Assembly (NCBI GenBank): GCA_030916665.1
Contig: JAUPWC010000382.1
Location: forward strand, 1 to 17,877
Direction: 5' to 3'
DNA from: Verrucomicrobiota bacterium
GTDB lineage: Bacteria > Verrucomicrobiota > Verrucomicrobiia > Opitutales > Opitutaceae
DNA: 17,877 bases
Below the pieces are notes generated by a model. The model was not told the DNA's origin. It ran no database searches and saw nothing but the letters and a program-made list of their open reading frames with translations. Position 1 is the first letter of the stretch. The number at the start of each line of letters is the position of its first letter. The position numbers were made by a program, and so were the translations under genes. Shown here in pieces: positions 6,838 through 15,945 of this stretch.

Positions 6838-9800
6838 TCAGGGGCGGCTGATCGTCAGGACCGGCGGGGGCGTTTCCATGAACACGTGGTCGGTGGCGCC
6901 ACCATCGGGCCAGCGGATGAGGATCCGGCGCGGTGCGTTGCCGTCCGGCCAGCCGAAGTAGGCCGTCGCCGTAGTCTGGCTGTAGTAGCCGCTGCCGGCG
7001 GTGATCTCCGCCATCTGCACCGTGCCATCGGTCTGTTCAAGCCGGAGCGTTGCGCCCACCGCAGTCGGGTTGCCGGGCGGGCCTTGAAGGCGGATCTGCA
7101 ACGCATGCCGATCAGGCCGGCCGTGGTTTGTCCAAGCCAGGGTGGAGGCCTGATTGCGGCTGGCGAGGAAGTCGGGCCACCCGTTGTCGTCGAGATCGAG
7201 CATCACGAGCGCCTTGGCGTCGCCGTCCGCCACCAATCCTCCGACCGGGGGCGCGACCGCGGTGAAACCGCCACGACCGTCGCCGCGGAGCAATTGTCCC
7301 AGCCCGCCGTCGAAGCGACCCAAGCCGGGATTTGGGGCGTATGAATTCTGGAGCAAAAAAAGGTCGGCGTGTCCGTCGCCGTCGAAGTTGCCCGCCGCCA
7401 TGCCCTGCACGGGCGCAATCTGGACGGGTCGCGGCAGTGCGGTGAAACGATGCGTGCCGTCGGGTTGGCTGAGAAACACGCCGCTTTGCAGCTCGGAGGC
7501 GGTGAACTTCCGGGCGGCGGCCAGTTTGTCGGTGCCGAGCAGTTCGGTCAGCGTGGCGCGCGCGTAGGCGTCGTTGCGCGGGAAGCGCTGGAGAATGGCC
7601 GGGATCTGCGCGCCGAATTCCTTGCGCGTGCGCCGCGGGAGGAGCCGTCCGTCCTGCTCGTGGGCTTCGACAACCTGGATGGTCGTGCCGCCCTTGAAGC
7701 TGCCGGCGAAGAGGTGAACCGGCGGCTGGTAGGGGGTGTTGAGTCCCACATTGCCCGCGACGTAGTCCAGCCGGCCGTCGCCGTTGAAGTCTGCGGCGGC
7801 CAGCGAGGTCCACCAACCGGTGCCGGCGGCGGCAAATCCGGCGGCCTCCGAGCGGTCCGTGAAACCGCGGCCGGCGTCGTTTCGGAAGAACCGCACGCCG
7901 CCCCACTCCAGCGCGAGCAGCAGATCGGACCAGCCGTCGCCGTCCACATCGCTCCAGAGCGCGGAACGCACCATTCCCACCTCGCGCAGCCCGGGGGCCA
8001 GCGCGTCGGTCGCGTCCTCGAACCGCCCGCCGGTGTTCCGGAGGAGCACGCTGCGGGGAGGGAGCGGATAGCGGCCGGGCAGAACCCGTCCGCCGAGGAA
8101 GACATCCAGCCGACCGTCCCGGTCAAAATCAGCGGCCACGGCCGCGCCCACGCTGATCGGCAGTGGCGGCAGTGCGTCGGGCTGCGGGGTCAGACCGGCA
8201 CCGCTGTTGCGGTGGAGCACCGGCTGGAAGGAAGGGGAATTGGCGGTGCGGTTGGCCCCGGCCTTCGTCTGCAGCAGGTCGGTGCGGCCGTCGCCGTCGA
8301 AGTCCAGCAGGAGCAGCGGGCCGTCGTCCACCGGCGAGGGCGGAAGCGTGCCACCGGGCACGAAGCGCGCGCCCTGGCGAAAATGGATGCCCGCCGGCTG
8401 CCGGCCTGTGCCGCCGATCACCAGATCGTCCGCACCGTCGCCGTTGAGGTCGCCCAAGGCCAGGGCCGGGCCGAGGCGGTCGAAACGCGTGGCGACCAGG
8501 GGTTGGTTCTCGGCGTCGAAACTTTCCTCGACCGCGATCGCGAGTCCGTGCGCGGCCCCCGCTTCGCCGAACTGCGCGGGCGTGGCGGCGCCGGGCGCCG
8601 CCGTGCCCGCCGTGCCCGCCGTGCCCGCCGGTTCCGTGATCGTGAACCGCCGGTCCGCCGGCAGGTCGGAGAAGCGCTGCACGTGGCCGCTCGGCCACTC
8701 GACGGTGAGCGAGCGGATGACCGCCTCCCGGCCGAGCCCGAAGTGCAGGATGGGCTCGCCGCTGGAGAGATAGCCGCGGGCCGGGGCGAGCGTGCGCTGC
8801 TGTGTTCCGCTGCCGGTTTCGAGACGGATGGTCGCGCCGACGCCCAACCGGTTCGAGGTCATACCGCGAAGGGCGATCATCACGCGGTGGCCGTCGGCGC
8901 TGTCGTTGCGCAGGAGGGTGGGATGGTCCTCGTGGTTGGCGTAGACGACGTCCAGGTCCCCGTCGCCGTCGAAGTCCGCAAACGCCGCACCGAAGCTGAC
9001 GCCGCGCTGATCAAGGCCCCACCTCGCTCCGACGGATTCGAAGCGCAGGTCGCCCGCATTGCGGAAGGCGAGATTGGCTTCGGCCAGACGCGGGCTGGCG
9101 CGCATGAGGTTGACGCGCTCCGCGGGCGTCTCGGCGATGACCATCCGGTCGAGCAGGTCCACGTTCTGGTATTCGCGGACCATGCCGTTGGTGACGTGCA
9201 GGTCGAGCCGGCCGTCGTTGTCGAGATCCTCGAAGCGCACCGACCAGGTCCAGTCGGTGGCCACGAGGCCGGCCAGGTGCGCGGCTTCGCGTATGCGGCC
9301 GGCGCCCGTGCCGAGAAGGAGGACGTTGCGGGAGTGCTGCGGCGTCTCGCCGGGGCGCGGATCGGCCGAGTTGCCTTTGAGCGTGCGGGAGTAGGCCATG
9401 CCGCGCTGGTCCTTTTCGTGGCTGGTCGCCGCCATGTCGGCGACGAGGAGGTCCGTGCGGCCGTCGTTGTCCACGTCGCCGAAGTCGGCGCCCATCGAGG
9501 AGTAGGGCATGACGGGCGCGACGCGGTGGATCACGTCGGTGAAGGTGCCGTCGCGGTTGTTGCGGTAGAGCCGGTCGGGCGCCGTGAAGTCATTGGCCAC
9601 GTAGAGGTCGGGCCAGCCGTCGTCGTCGTGGTCCCAGACGACGGCCGCATGGGCGAGGTTTTCGCCGGTGATGCCGGCGCGGTCGCTCACGTTTTCGAAG
9701 GTGCCGTCGCCGCGGTTGCGGAAGAGGTGGTCGCGCTGGCCGTTGGGCGACTTGGCGGAGTCGAGCAGGTTGGTCTGCACATAGACGTCGAGCCAGCCGT

Positions 9801-10443
9801 CGCGGTCGTAGTCGAAGAACACGCCCAGGCCGCTGGCATCCGTGAGCGCGAGCCCGCGCGCGGCGGCTTCCTCGCGGAAGGTGCCGTCGCCGCGGTTCAC
9901 GAAGAGTTTGTTCGGCGCGTTGAAGTGGCAGACATACAGGTCCAGCCGGCCGTCGTTGTTCACGTCGGCCCAGGTCGCCCCCTGCGTCCAGTCGGTGCGG
10001 TCGGTTTTGGTCAGGTCCTCGGGCCGGGCCAGGCTGGCGGCCACGGTGACGTCGGCAAATTTCCAGCCGCCGAGGTTGCGGAACAGCCGGCTCGGTCCGG
10101 TCTTGCTCACCACGAAGACATCCGGCCGGCCGTCTCCGTCAAAATCCGCGACCGCCACGCCCGTGCCGAGGGCGCCGTTCATCAGCTCCGTGTAGCGCCG
10201 GCCCCACATGTGCGGATCGCCGAAATGGTTTTCGCCCCGGAGGCCGGTCTGCTCCGCAGGCAGTGCGGTGAACATCGTCGCACCGGGTGGTCCGGAGCGG
10301 AGCGCGAGCGGAGTTGCCTCCAGGCCGGGTTCGCTCGCCGTGGCCGTCAGGCCGAGCGCCGCCGCGAGCAGGACACCGAGTCGCGGGAGGGCCGCGCCGT
10401 TGGAACCGGGGCAGCGCGTGGCCTGGGGGTTGCCGGGGGACAT
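6838..10443 (-). CDS. Giant secreted protein with two FG-GAP/UnbV (CRTAC1-like) modules (1201 aa)
   Basis: Secreted or envelope beta-propeller protein of unknown partner. From ATG 10443 there is an n-region with Arg, a hydrophobic core (LGVLLAAALGLTATASE) and likely cleavage near residue 36; a TTG 18 bases upstream is an alternative start. Module 1 contains seven FG-GAP/VCBS repeats with the calcium-loop pattern DxDxDGxxD (ADFDGDGRPD, ADVNNDGRLD, DYDRDGWLD, DHDDDGWPD, DVDNDGRTD, DLDNDGRLD, ADFDGDGDLD). It then has a UnbV/ASPIC domain at about 518-602 (GVGATIRLETG, ARGYLSSGEPILHFGLG, VEWPSG). A low-complexity Thr-Ala-Gly linker near 605-613 leads to module 2. Module 2 has seven further FG-GAP motifs (DLNGDGADD through DLDDNGWPD) and a second, more divergent UnbV domain at about 1111-1201. 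It begins 57 bases after the TPR gene's stop, so it is probably the last gene of the four-gene block. FG-GAP/UnbV proteins include CRTAC1; ligand and role here are unknown. Module 1 closely matches the gene at 16052. Confidence 0.88.
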   Translation of the reverse strand: MSPGNPQATRCPGSNGAALPRLGVLLAAALGLTATASEPGLEATPLALRSGPPGATMFTALPAEQTGLRGENHFGDPHMWGRRYTELMNGALGTGVAVADFDGDGRPDVFVVSKTGPSRLFRNLGGWKFADVTVAASLARPEDLTKTDRTDWTQGATWADVNNDGRLDLYVCHFNAPNKLFVNRGDGTFREEAAARGLALTDASGLGVFFDYDRDGWLDVYVQTNLLDSAKSPNGQRDHLFRNRGDGTFENVSDRAGITGENLAHAAVVWDHDDDGWPDLYVANDFTAPDRLYRNNRDGTFTDVIHRVAPVMPYSSMGADFGDVDNDGRTDLLVADMAATSHEKDQRGMAYSRTLKGNSADPRPGETPQHSRNVLLLGTGAGRIREAAHLAGLVATDWTWSVRFEDLDNDGRLDLHVTNGMVREYQNVDLLDRMVIAETPAERVNLMRASPRLAEANLAFRNAGDLRFESVGARWGLDQRGVSFGAAFADFDGDGDLDVVYANHEDHPTLLRNDSADGHRVMIALRGMTSNRLGVGATIRLETGSGTQQRTLAPARGYLSSGEPILHFGLGREAVIRSLTVEWPSGHVQRFSDLPADRRFTITEPAGTAGTAGTAAPGAATPAQFGEAGAAHGLAIAVEESFDAENQPLVATRFDRLGPALALGDLNGDGADDLVIGGTGRQPAGIHFRQGARFVPGGTLPPSPVDDGPLLLLDFDGDGRTDLLQTKAGANRTANSPSFQPVLHRNSGAGLTPQPDALPPLPISVGAAVAADFDRDGRLDVFLGGRVLPGRYPLPPRSVLLRNTGGRFEDATDALAPGLREVGMVRSALWSDVDGDGWSDLLLALEWGGVRFFRNDAGRGFTDRSEAAGFAAAGTGWWTSLAAADFNGDGRLDYVAGNVGLNTPYQPPVHLFAGSFKGGTTIQVVEAHEQDGRLLPRRTRKEFGAQIPAILQRFPRNDAYARATLTELLGTDKLAAARKFTASELQSGVFLSQPDGTHRFTALPRPVQIAPVQGMAAGNFDGDGHADLFLLQNSYAPNPGLGRFDGGLGQLLRGDGRGGFTAVAPPVGGLVADGDAKALVMLDLDDNGWPDFLASRNQASTLAWTNHGRPDRHALQIRLQGPPGNPTAVGATLRLEQTDGTVQMAEITAGSGYYSQTTATAYFGWPDGNAPRRILIRWPDGGATDHVFMETPPPVLTISRP
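8603..8629 (-). repeat. Three tandem copies of a 9-bp unit in the inter-module linker
   Basis: GTGCCCGCC occurs three times without interruption (8603-8611, 8612-8620, 8621-8629). On the coding strand it gives the peptide GTAGTAGTA-like linker between the first UnbV domain and the second FG-GAP module. A 9-bp unit keeps frame when copy number changes, so it could vary linker length without breaking the gene. Confidence 0.85.
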
Positions 10444-10499
10444 GGCTCCAGCACAAGCCAATCGGCCCGGCGGGCGAGCAGAATTCCCGGTTCGCCGGC
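10444..10499 (-). other. Short intra-operon spacer with an inverted repeat
   Basis: The 56-bp gap between the TPR gene and the giant UnbV gene contains CCGGCG (10467-10472) and CGCCGG (10493-10498), able to form a 6-bp stem over a 20-nt loop. No T-run follows, so read-through is expected. A GGAG two bases before ATG 10443 is the only Shine-Dalgarno-like sequence and is unusually close. Confidence 0.35.
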
Positions 10500-12290
10500 T
10501 CAGTGCGGCAGCATCCCGAGGATTTCGCGGAAATGGCCGGCCGTGCCGGTCTGGCCGGCCTGCTCGGCCTGGTGCAGGCCGGTCGTGAGCACGCGGCGCG
10601 CGTCGGCCATGCGGCCGGCCTGCGCGTAGGCCTGGCCGAGAAAGAGCGCGGCCTGCGTATTGGCCGGCTGGGCGCGCTGAAAAATTTCCAGGAACGGCAC
10701 GGCTTCGGCAGCGCGCTCGGTGACGAGCAGCCGCACCCCGAGGCCCGCGTTCAGTTCCGGATGCTCGGGCTGCAGCGCGAGGCCGGCGCGATAGTGACGC
10801 TCCGCCGCGGCCGGATCCCGTTGTTCGAGCGCGCGGCCGGCGCGCAGCCGCCAGCTGGCCGTGATCCGGCGGATCTCAGGCTCTCCGGGATTCGCCTTGA
10901 GCAGGGGCAGCAGGTAGCGGCCGGCTTCCTCCACGCGGCCGGCGTCCACTTCCAGCCGGGCGAGCAGCAGCATGGCCTTGGGGAAGGTTGGTTGCATGGT
11001 GAGCGCCCGTTGCAGCGCCTGGGCGGCTTCCTGGAGCCGCTCCGCTTCCACGAGCAGGACGGCGAGCGCGAAGTCGGCCTCGACGAAGGCCGGATTGACC
11101 TCGATCGCCCGGCGGTAGGCGGCGGCGGCTTCCGCGCGGCTGCCCTCGGCTTTGAGCCGGTTGCCCCAGGCGTGCAGCAGGTCGGCCGAATCCGGATGCC
11201 GGCGCAGGCCCACCTCGAGCGTGCGGCGCGCGGGGCCGGGTTGCTTCAGGGCTTCGTAGGCTTCGCTCAGCTTGAGAAAATGCATGGCGGTCGGCGCTGA
11301 GTCAGTCGCCGCGTTCTCGATGCCGCGGAGCAGCGTGTCGCGGGCCGCTTCGGCGGCACCCTCCTCCAGGAGCAGCGCGCCCAGCAGCTCATGGGCGAGG
11401 GCGTAGCCCGGCGCGAGGGCGATGGCCTGCTCGAACCGGGCCCGGCCGCGGTCGCCCTGGGCGGTCTGGTAGGCGATGACGCCAAGATGGCAGAGCCGCC
11501 GCGGCTCGTGGCAGCGGGCGTTCAGTTCCTCGATCCATGGGTCTTCGGCCTCCCGGAAACGGCCGGCGTCGCGCCCGAGCCAGCGGTGTAGGTCGGCGAG
11601 CTCCTCCCGGCCGGCGGCGGCCTGCAGCTCGGCGTAGAGGTTCTGGGCGGCGGAAAATTTGGGATGCTTTTTCAGCAGCCGTTCGAGTTGCGCGAGCGTG
11701 TCCTCGCGGCGGCCTTGCAGTTGCGCGATCCGGGCGAGGCCGAGTTCGGCGTAGGGATCGCCGGGCAGCAGGGAGAGGCGCCGTTGGTAACTGGCGGCCG
11801 CGGCGTCGAGCCGGCCGCTCTTGAGCTTCATTTCGGCCAGCTGCAGCCACGCGGTCGCGGCCTGTGGGTCCGCGGCGACGGTGGCCTCGAGCGCCGCTTC
11901 CACCCCGGCCTGGTCGCCGGCCATGCGCAGCAGATCGGCGAGATAGTAGTGCCAGCGGGCTTCGCGGGGTTGCTCGCGGGTCAGCACGCGCCAGCAGGCC
12001 TCGGCCTCCGCGCGAAATTCGTTGGCGTGAAGCAGCCGCCCGAGTTCCGCCACGGCCTCGAGCCGGCCCGTGGCCGCCTGGGTCCGGGCGTCGGTGAGCA
12101 GATCGCCCAGCGTGGGATTCGGCGGTGCGGCGGGCAGGGGCGGGAGTGCCGCGCGCACGCGGGCGTTCCGGGCCTCGCGCAGCCAGAACCCGCCCGCAGT
12201 CACGAGAACGGCGGCCACGCCGAAGGCCAGCGCGAGCACCACAAGGCGACGGCGGCGGGGTCGGGCGGACTGGGCGGCGGGTTGGCTCAC
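10500..12290 (-). CDS. Membrane-anchored tetratricopeptide-repeat protein (596 aa)
   Basis: Probable scaffold or adaptor in the periplasm, held by an N-terminal membrane helix. The start is GTG 12290, because it overlaps the upstream gene's TGA as GTGA (12287-12290). It also puts a basic patch (RPRRRR, residues 10-15) before the hydrophobic helix 16-36, the pattern of an N-in signal anchor. A Pro/Ala-rich stretch follows, then nearly continuous TPR-type helix pairs to the C-terminus, about a dozen. Examples are WHYYLADLLRMAGDQAGVEAAL, AWLQLAEMKLKSGRLDAAAASY, YAELGLARIAQLQGRREDTLAQL and AALFLGQAYAQAGRMADARRVL. TPR arrays bind peptides or proteins; no catalytic motif is visible. The frame is open far upstream, but that part is a shadow of the lipoprotein gene with Arg-rich, unnatural composition. 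It is coupled to the FG-GAP lipoprotein upstream and likely cotranscribed with the giant UnbV gene, which suggests that it handles those propellers. Confidence 0.87.
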   Translation of the reverse strand: MSQPAAQSARPRRRRLVVLALAFGVAAVLVTAGGFWLREARNARVRAALPPLPAAPPNPTLGDLLTDARTQAATGRLEAVAELGRLLHANEFRAEAEACWRVLTREQPREARWHYYLADLLRMAGDQAGVEAALEATVAADPQAATAWLQLAEMKLKSGRLDAAAASYQRRLSLLPGDPYAELGLARIAQLQGRREDTLAQLERLLKKHPKFSAAQNLYAELQAAAGREELADLHRWLGRDAGRFREAEDPWIEELNARCHEPRRLCHLGVIAYQTAQGDRGRARFEQAIALAPGYALAHELLGALLLEEGAAEAARDTLLRGIENAATDSAPTAMHFLKLSEAYEALKQPGPARRTLEVGLRRHPDSADLLHAWGNRLKAEGSRAEAAAAYRRAIEVNPAFVEADFALAVLLVEAERLQEAAQALQRALTMQPTFPKAMLLLARLEVDAGRVEEAGRYLLPLLKANPGEPEIRRITASWRLRAGRALEQRDPAAAERHYRAGLALQPEHPELNAGLGVRLLVTERAAEAVPFLEIFQRAQPANTQAALFLGQAYAQAGRMADARRVLTTGLHQAEQAGQTGTAGHFREILGMLPH

Positions 12291-13606
12291 TGGCGGCGCC
12301 AGAGCGTGATGTTGCTCAGCTTCTCGTAGGGCGGGAACGCGTGGAGCGCGCCGGTCACGATCTCGGGCACGCCGTCGCCGTCGAGGTCGCCGACGGCCGC
12401 GGTCACGAGTTTGATCGGGGTGCGCGCGAGCGGCATCGGCGTGAAGTTCTGCCGGCCGTCGTTGAGCCAGGCCATGAGCGCGACGGAGGAAGGATCGTCC
12501 CAGTCGGCGAAGCCGCTCACGGCAACGAGGTCGGTGTGGCCGTCGCCGTTGAGGTCGGCGGCGCAGGGCGCGTAGGCGCCGGGGAAGTCGCCGACGCGGT
12601 GGTAGCGGAAGTTGCCCTGCCCGGTGTTTTCGAGCCACTGGATGCCGTGCCACGGACGGTGGCCGCGCACGGCGTAGTCGAAGCCGTCGCCGTTGGTGCT
12701 GATCAGGTCGGGCCGGCCGTCGCGGTTCACGTCGGCCACGGCGAGCCCGCTGCCGCCGTAATCCTCGTTGGTCGAGCCCCAGACGAGCGTGTCCTTGAAC
12801 TCGCCGCCGTCGCCGGGGTTGCGGAAGAGGTGGACCTCCTCCCATTCTTGGGTGACGAGCGCGGCGAAATCGGGCCGGCTGTCGCCGTCGAAATCCGCGA
12901 CCGGGGTGTGCACGGTGCCCGACTGGCGGTTGACGATCTGGCTTTCGAAGCGCCAGCCGCCGAGGTTCTTCATCCAGCGGATTTCGCCCTGCGCGTAGCC
13001 GAACTGGCCGACCACGAGGTCGAGTTTTCCGTCGGTGTGGCCGGCGAGGTTGGCGGCGCGCACGTCGGTCACGCGCGCGGTCTTTTCGAGGAGCGTGCGC
13101 GGCTGGAAGCGGCGGTTGTCGAGGTTCTCCAGCACCACGACGGAGCCGATGCGGTCGTTGTTGGGCATGATCTGCCCCATGCAGGCGACGAGCACGTCGA
13201 GGCGGCCGCTACCCTGCACGTCGGCGGCCCAGACGTTGGCGGGCGCGGGCAGGTCGCGGGCGAGGATCTGCTCGCTGAACACCCCGCGCGGTGCCTGCCT
13301 GATCCAGCGCACGGTGTTTCCGCGGGCTTCGCTGTAGATGACATCGGGCAGGCCGTCCTGGTCGAGGTCGGCGATTTGCAGGTTCGTGACCATGGGCCGG
13401 TCGTCCGGTCCGACCGGGGCGCCGATCGCGCTCGGCGCATAAACCAGCGGCGGGAAGCTCGCCTTCGGGAGAGTGCGACTGCCGGTCGCGGGCGTGGCCG
13501 GCTTCGGTCCGCAGCCGGCCAGAAGCAGGGCGGCGCCGGCCAGCAACCCGGCCAGTCGGAGCGCCCGCGGACGGCAGCGCGTGAACGTCGGGGTGGCTCG
13601 GCTCAT
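12287..13606 (-). CDS. FG-GAP/VCBS seven-repeat lipoprotein (439 aa)
   Basis: Predicted lipoprotein with a single beta-propeller. The N-terminus has several Arg, a hydrophobic core (LAGLLAGAALLLAG) and a lipobox LAGC with Cys32, which would be lipidated. The next residues are Gly and Pro rather than Asp, so outer-membrane sorting is possible by the E. coli rule, which may not hold here. Seven repeats follow: ADLDQDGLPD, ADVQGSGRLD, NLAGHTDGKLD, ADFDGDSRPD, ADVNRDGRPD, ADLNGDGHTD and GDLDGDGVPE. Repeats 2 and 3 have degenerate calcium loops. There is no UnbV domain, and the protein ends soon after the seventh blade. Its ATG overlaps the stop of the membrane-protein gene (ATGA, 13603-13606), and its TGA overlaps the GTG of the TPR gene, so translational coupling on both sides is very likely. 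The ligand is unknown. Confidence 0.88.
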   Translation of the reverse strand: MSRATPTFTRCRPRALRLAGLLAGAALLLAGCGPKPATPATGSRTLPKASFPPLVYAPSAIGAPVGPDDRPMVTNLQIADLDQDGLPDVIYSEARGNTVRWIRQAPRGVFSEQILARDLPAPANVWAADVQGSGRLDVLVACMGQIMPNNDRIGSVVVLENLDNRRFQPRTLLEKTARVTDVRAANLAGHTDGKLDLVVGQFGYAQGEIRWMKNLGGWRFESQIVNRQSGTVHTPVADFDGDSRPDFAALVTQEWEEVHLFRNPGDGGEFKDTLVWGSTNEDYGGSGLAVADVNRDGRPDLISTNGDGFDYAVRGHRPWHGIQWLENTGQGNFRYHRVGDFPGAYAPCAADLNGDGHTDLVAVSGFADWDDPSSVALMAWLNDGRQNFTPMPLARTPIKLVTAAVGDLDGDGVPEIVTGALHAFPPYEKLSNITLWRRQ

Positions 13607-15945
13607 GGCTGCAGCTGGGCCTGGAATTCCACCGGCAGCAGTGCGAGCGCCGTCGTGCGCAGGGCGGGATCGCTGAACTCGACCCGGAAAGCGCGGGCGA
13701 GCGTCAGCAGCCGGTAGAGACCGATCGGGCCCAGGGCGCGCAGCCGTTCGGTGTCAGCTTCGCCCAGACAGAATTCAACCTGCGCGCGGGCGAGCTCGGG
13801 GTGCTTGGTCTGCGCCAGCACGATGGCGAGGTTGGCCCGGCGCTCCCAGGGCAGGTCCTCGTCGCGGCCGTCGGCGATCGCGGGCAGCAGCTCCGGCATG
13901 ATGCGGGCGAGCGTGCGGTTTTCCTTGCGGGCCAGCGCGACCTTGGCGCGCGCAATCATCGCGCCGGCGTCGGCGGCGAAAGACTGTTCCAGGCTGTCGC
14001 CGACCGCGGCGGCCAGTTCCAGCCGGCCGGTGTCCACGAAATATTCCGCGAGCCGGCTCAGCGCGATCGCGTTCTCCTGCGGTTCGACCACCTCAAATAC
14101 CGCGAGCGTGTCCGTCTCCAGTCCCGGGATCACGGGCAGCTGGTAGGCGACCGGTCGCAGCCAGCGCGGGGGCAGCCACTGGCGCAACAGGACGATCAGC
14201 GAGCGTTCGGGCGTCGCCGAGCCGGCCTGGGCGAGCCGGTCGAGCGCGTCATCCCACGAGGGCAGCACGACGTATTGGATGCCGCGCTGCTGGATGAGGG
14301 CCTGCGCCTCGTCCGTCGAGGCGGTGCCGGCGATGCGCGCGGCGAGGGCGAGTCCTTCGTTGTTGCCGGGGTAGGGCGAGGCCACCACGCGCAGTCCGCC
14401 GTAGTAGCTCAGCGAGGCGGAGAGCGCGGGCGGCGCAAAAGCGATCGTGCCGGGTTCGGAACGTGCGGCCAGCCACTGGGCGAGGTCCCGCTCGACCAAT
14501 GCGCGCGCCTCGGCGGGGGCGAGTTCCTCATCCGCCACGGGCCGCGGCCAGGCCGCGATCAGGGCGGGCAGCAGCAGCAAACCCAGGCCGCTGCGCCACC
14601 CGATGGCCGCAAATCCTCCTAGCGTGGCGGCGGCGGTGGCCGCGAGCAAGCCCAGCAGCATGACGTCCAACAGCCCCCACCACCGCAGCGACCAGAAAAC
14701 CAGCAGCAGGCAAACCCCGGCGCTGCCCACGGCAAACAGGATCACGGGGCGCCGGGCGGCATCGCCGCGCATCAGACGCAGAGCGGCGGGGATCAGCAGC
14801 AGCGGCAGCAGCGCGGCGGTCAGGCCGAGACTCAGCCGGTCGGCCCGCACCCACGCGAACAGTCCGCCGCGCCCGGCCAGGTCCGGGTGGTCGGGCCCGA
14901 ACTCCGCTCCGCCGGTTCCGCGGTGGAACAGCCATGCCAGCGGCAGCAGCACGGCGAGCCCGCCCGCGATGAGGGCGAGGCGTTCGCCGGTTTGCGCTTC
15001 CCGCCAGGGGCGCCGCTGCACGCGCAGCAAGATCTCGGCGAGGCCGAACCACACGGGCACCAGCAGCGGATGGTTGGCATCGAGTCCCGCTCCGCTGATT
15101 CCGCCCGGCCGGCCTTCGAGCCACCAACCGGTCAGCCCGACGATCCCGCCGCCGAGCGCCCACGCGCGCCAAGGCAGCGGCGCGGACTCAACGGCCGGTG
15201 GACGCGGCGAGAACCGGAGGGCGACCAGACCGCCGGTCAGCACCGCTCCGAGCACGGCCAGCTGGCTGCCGGCATCGAGCCAGCAACCCAGGCCCCCGGC
15301 GGCTCCCGCCAGGAACAGCCCGATCCGTGACGGCCGCTGCCACGCGGCGAGCAGCAGGAGCAGGCCGACGAGGTTGGCGGCGAGGAAAAGGCCGTGCGTA
15401 TCGGGGCGACCGGGCGTGAAAAGTTGCGCATGGGAAAAAAGCGCGGACAGACCCAATGCCAGGAAGCCGCCCGCGACGGCGCCAAACCGCCAGGCGGTGA
15501 ACAGTCCCGCCCCGATCGCGAGCAGCAGCAACAGCGCCGGATCGGCATGCAGGGCCGCACGCTCCACGGCCGGACCGGGGGCGCCGGGTTCCGCCAGCGC
15601 CACGAGGCGCAGCCACCAGCGGTAGGGCGCCGGGCCATGCACGGCGCGGCCTTCCGGCGCGTTGTCGTAGTCGGCCCGCGCGACCGTCCAGGAGTTCGTC
15701 GCGGCCATTTTCTGCACGTCCATGATCACGGCTTGGCTGCGGGCGCTGCCCACGGGCAGCAGCCGCGCGCGGGTGCCGTGCAGGTGGCCGGTGGGCGAAT
15801 CCGCCGCAGCGGGAGCCGCCTCCGCCTGGCTGCTGATCTTCTCGATCTGCGCGATCCGCCGGCTGTTCAGCTGTCCCAGCCACAGGGCCGACAATACCAC
15901 CAAGGTCAGCCAGGCGAGGGAAGCAGGACGCAGCATAAGGGTCAT
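13603..15945 (-). CDS. Polytopic membrane protein resembling GT-C/STT3-type glycosyltransferases (780 aa)
   Basis: Inner-membrane protein with a first helix (about 9-24), a large loop, some 10-12 further hydrophobic segments between about 130 and 490, and a C-terminal soluble part. The loop after helix 1 carries D92-Y93-D94-NAPEGR followed by PAPYRWW. GT-C enzymes such as STT3 and PMT have an acidic DxD/ExD-type motif in just this loop. After the membrane part, SYYGGLRVVASPYPGNNEG (near 510-530) and DEAQALIQQRGIQYVVLP resemble the post-membrane region of oligosaccharyltransferase-like proteins. The last 200 residues are helical and repeat-like, perhaps TPR-related. The family assignment is inference from layout and motifs, not a recognised orthologue. 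ATG 15945 and ATG 15936 are both possible starts; neither has a clear Shine-Dalgarno. It is the first gene of the minus-strand block and overlaps the lipoprotein gene by ATGA. Possible roles are glycosylation of the encoded propellers or glycan assembly. Confidence 0.75.
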   Translation of the reverse strand: MTLMLRPASLAWLTLVVLSALWLGQLNSRRIAQIEKISSQAEAAPAAADSPTGHLHGTRARLLPVGSARSQAVIMDVQKMAATNSWTVARADYDNAPEGRAVHGPAPYRWWLRLVALAEPGAPGPAVERAALHADPALLLLLAIGAGLFTAWRFGAVAGGFLALGLSALFSHAQLFTPGRPDTHGLFLAANLVGLLLLLAAWQRPSRIGLFLAGAAGGLGCWLDAGSQLAVLGAVLTGGLVALRFSPRPPAVESAPLPWRAWALGGGIVGLTGWWLEGRPGGISGAGLDANHPLLVPVWFGLAEILLRVQRRPWREAQTGERLALIAGGLAVLLPLAWLFHRGTGGAEFGPDHPDLAGRGGLFAWVRADRLSLGLTAALLPLLLIPAALRLMRGDAARRPVILFAVGSAGVCLLLVFWSLRWWGLLDVMLLGLLAATAAATLGGFAAIGWRSGLGLLLLPALIAAWPRPVADEELAPAEARALVERDLAQWLAARSEPGTIAFAPPALSASLSYYGGLRVVASPYPGNNEGLALAARIAGTASTDEAQALIQQRGIQYVVLPSWDDALDRLAQAGSATPERSLIVLLRQWLPPRWLRPVAYQLPVIPGLETDTLAVFEVVEPQENAIALSRLAEYFVDTGRLELAAAVGDSLEQSFAADAGAMIARAKVALARKENRTLARIMPELLPAIADGRDEDLPWERRANLAIVLAQTKHPELARAQVEFCLGEADTERLRALGPIGLYRLLTLARAFRVEFSDPALRTTALALLPVEFQAQLQP

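Noticed and set aside
7369-10629. 1086-residue open frame on the plus strand opposite the giant UnbV gene
   Set aside because: Antisense to 28-blade-type repeat coding sequence; the repeated VAVEV-like strings are simply the reverse complement of the DFDGDG codons.
12291-12845. N-terminal extension of the TPR frame up to 12845
   Set aside because: The added residues are an Arg/Pro-rich shadow of the lipoprotein gene. The GTG at 12290 overlaps the upstream stop and precedes a proper signal anchor.
12768-13440. Several short frames inside the lipoprotein and membrane-protein genes on both strands
   Set aside because: All overlap strongly supported genes in other frames and have Arg/Ser/Pro-rich compositions typical of out-of-frame reading in GC-rich DNA.
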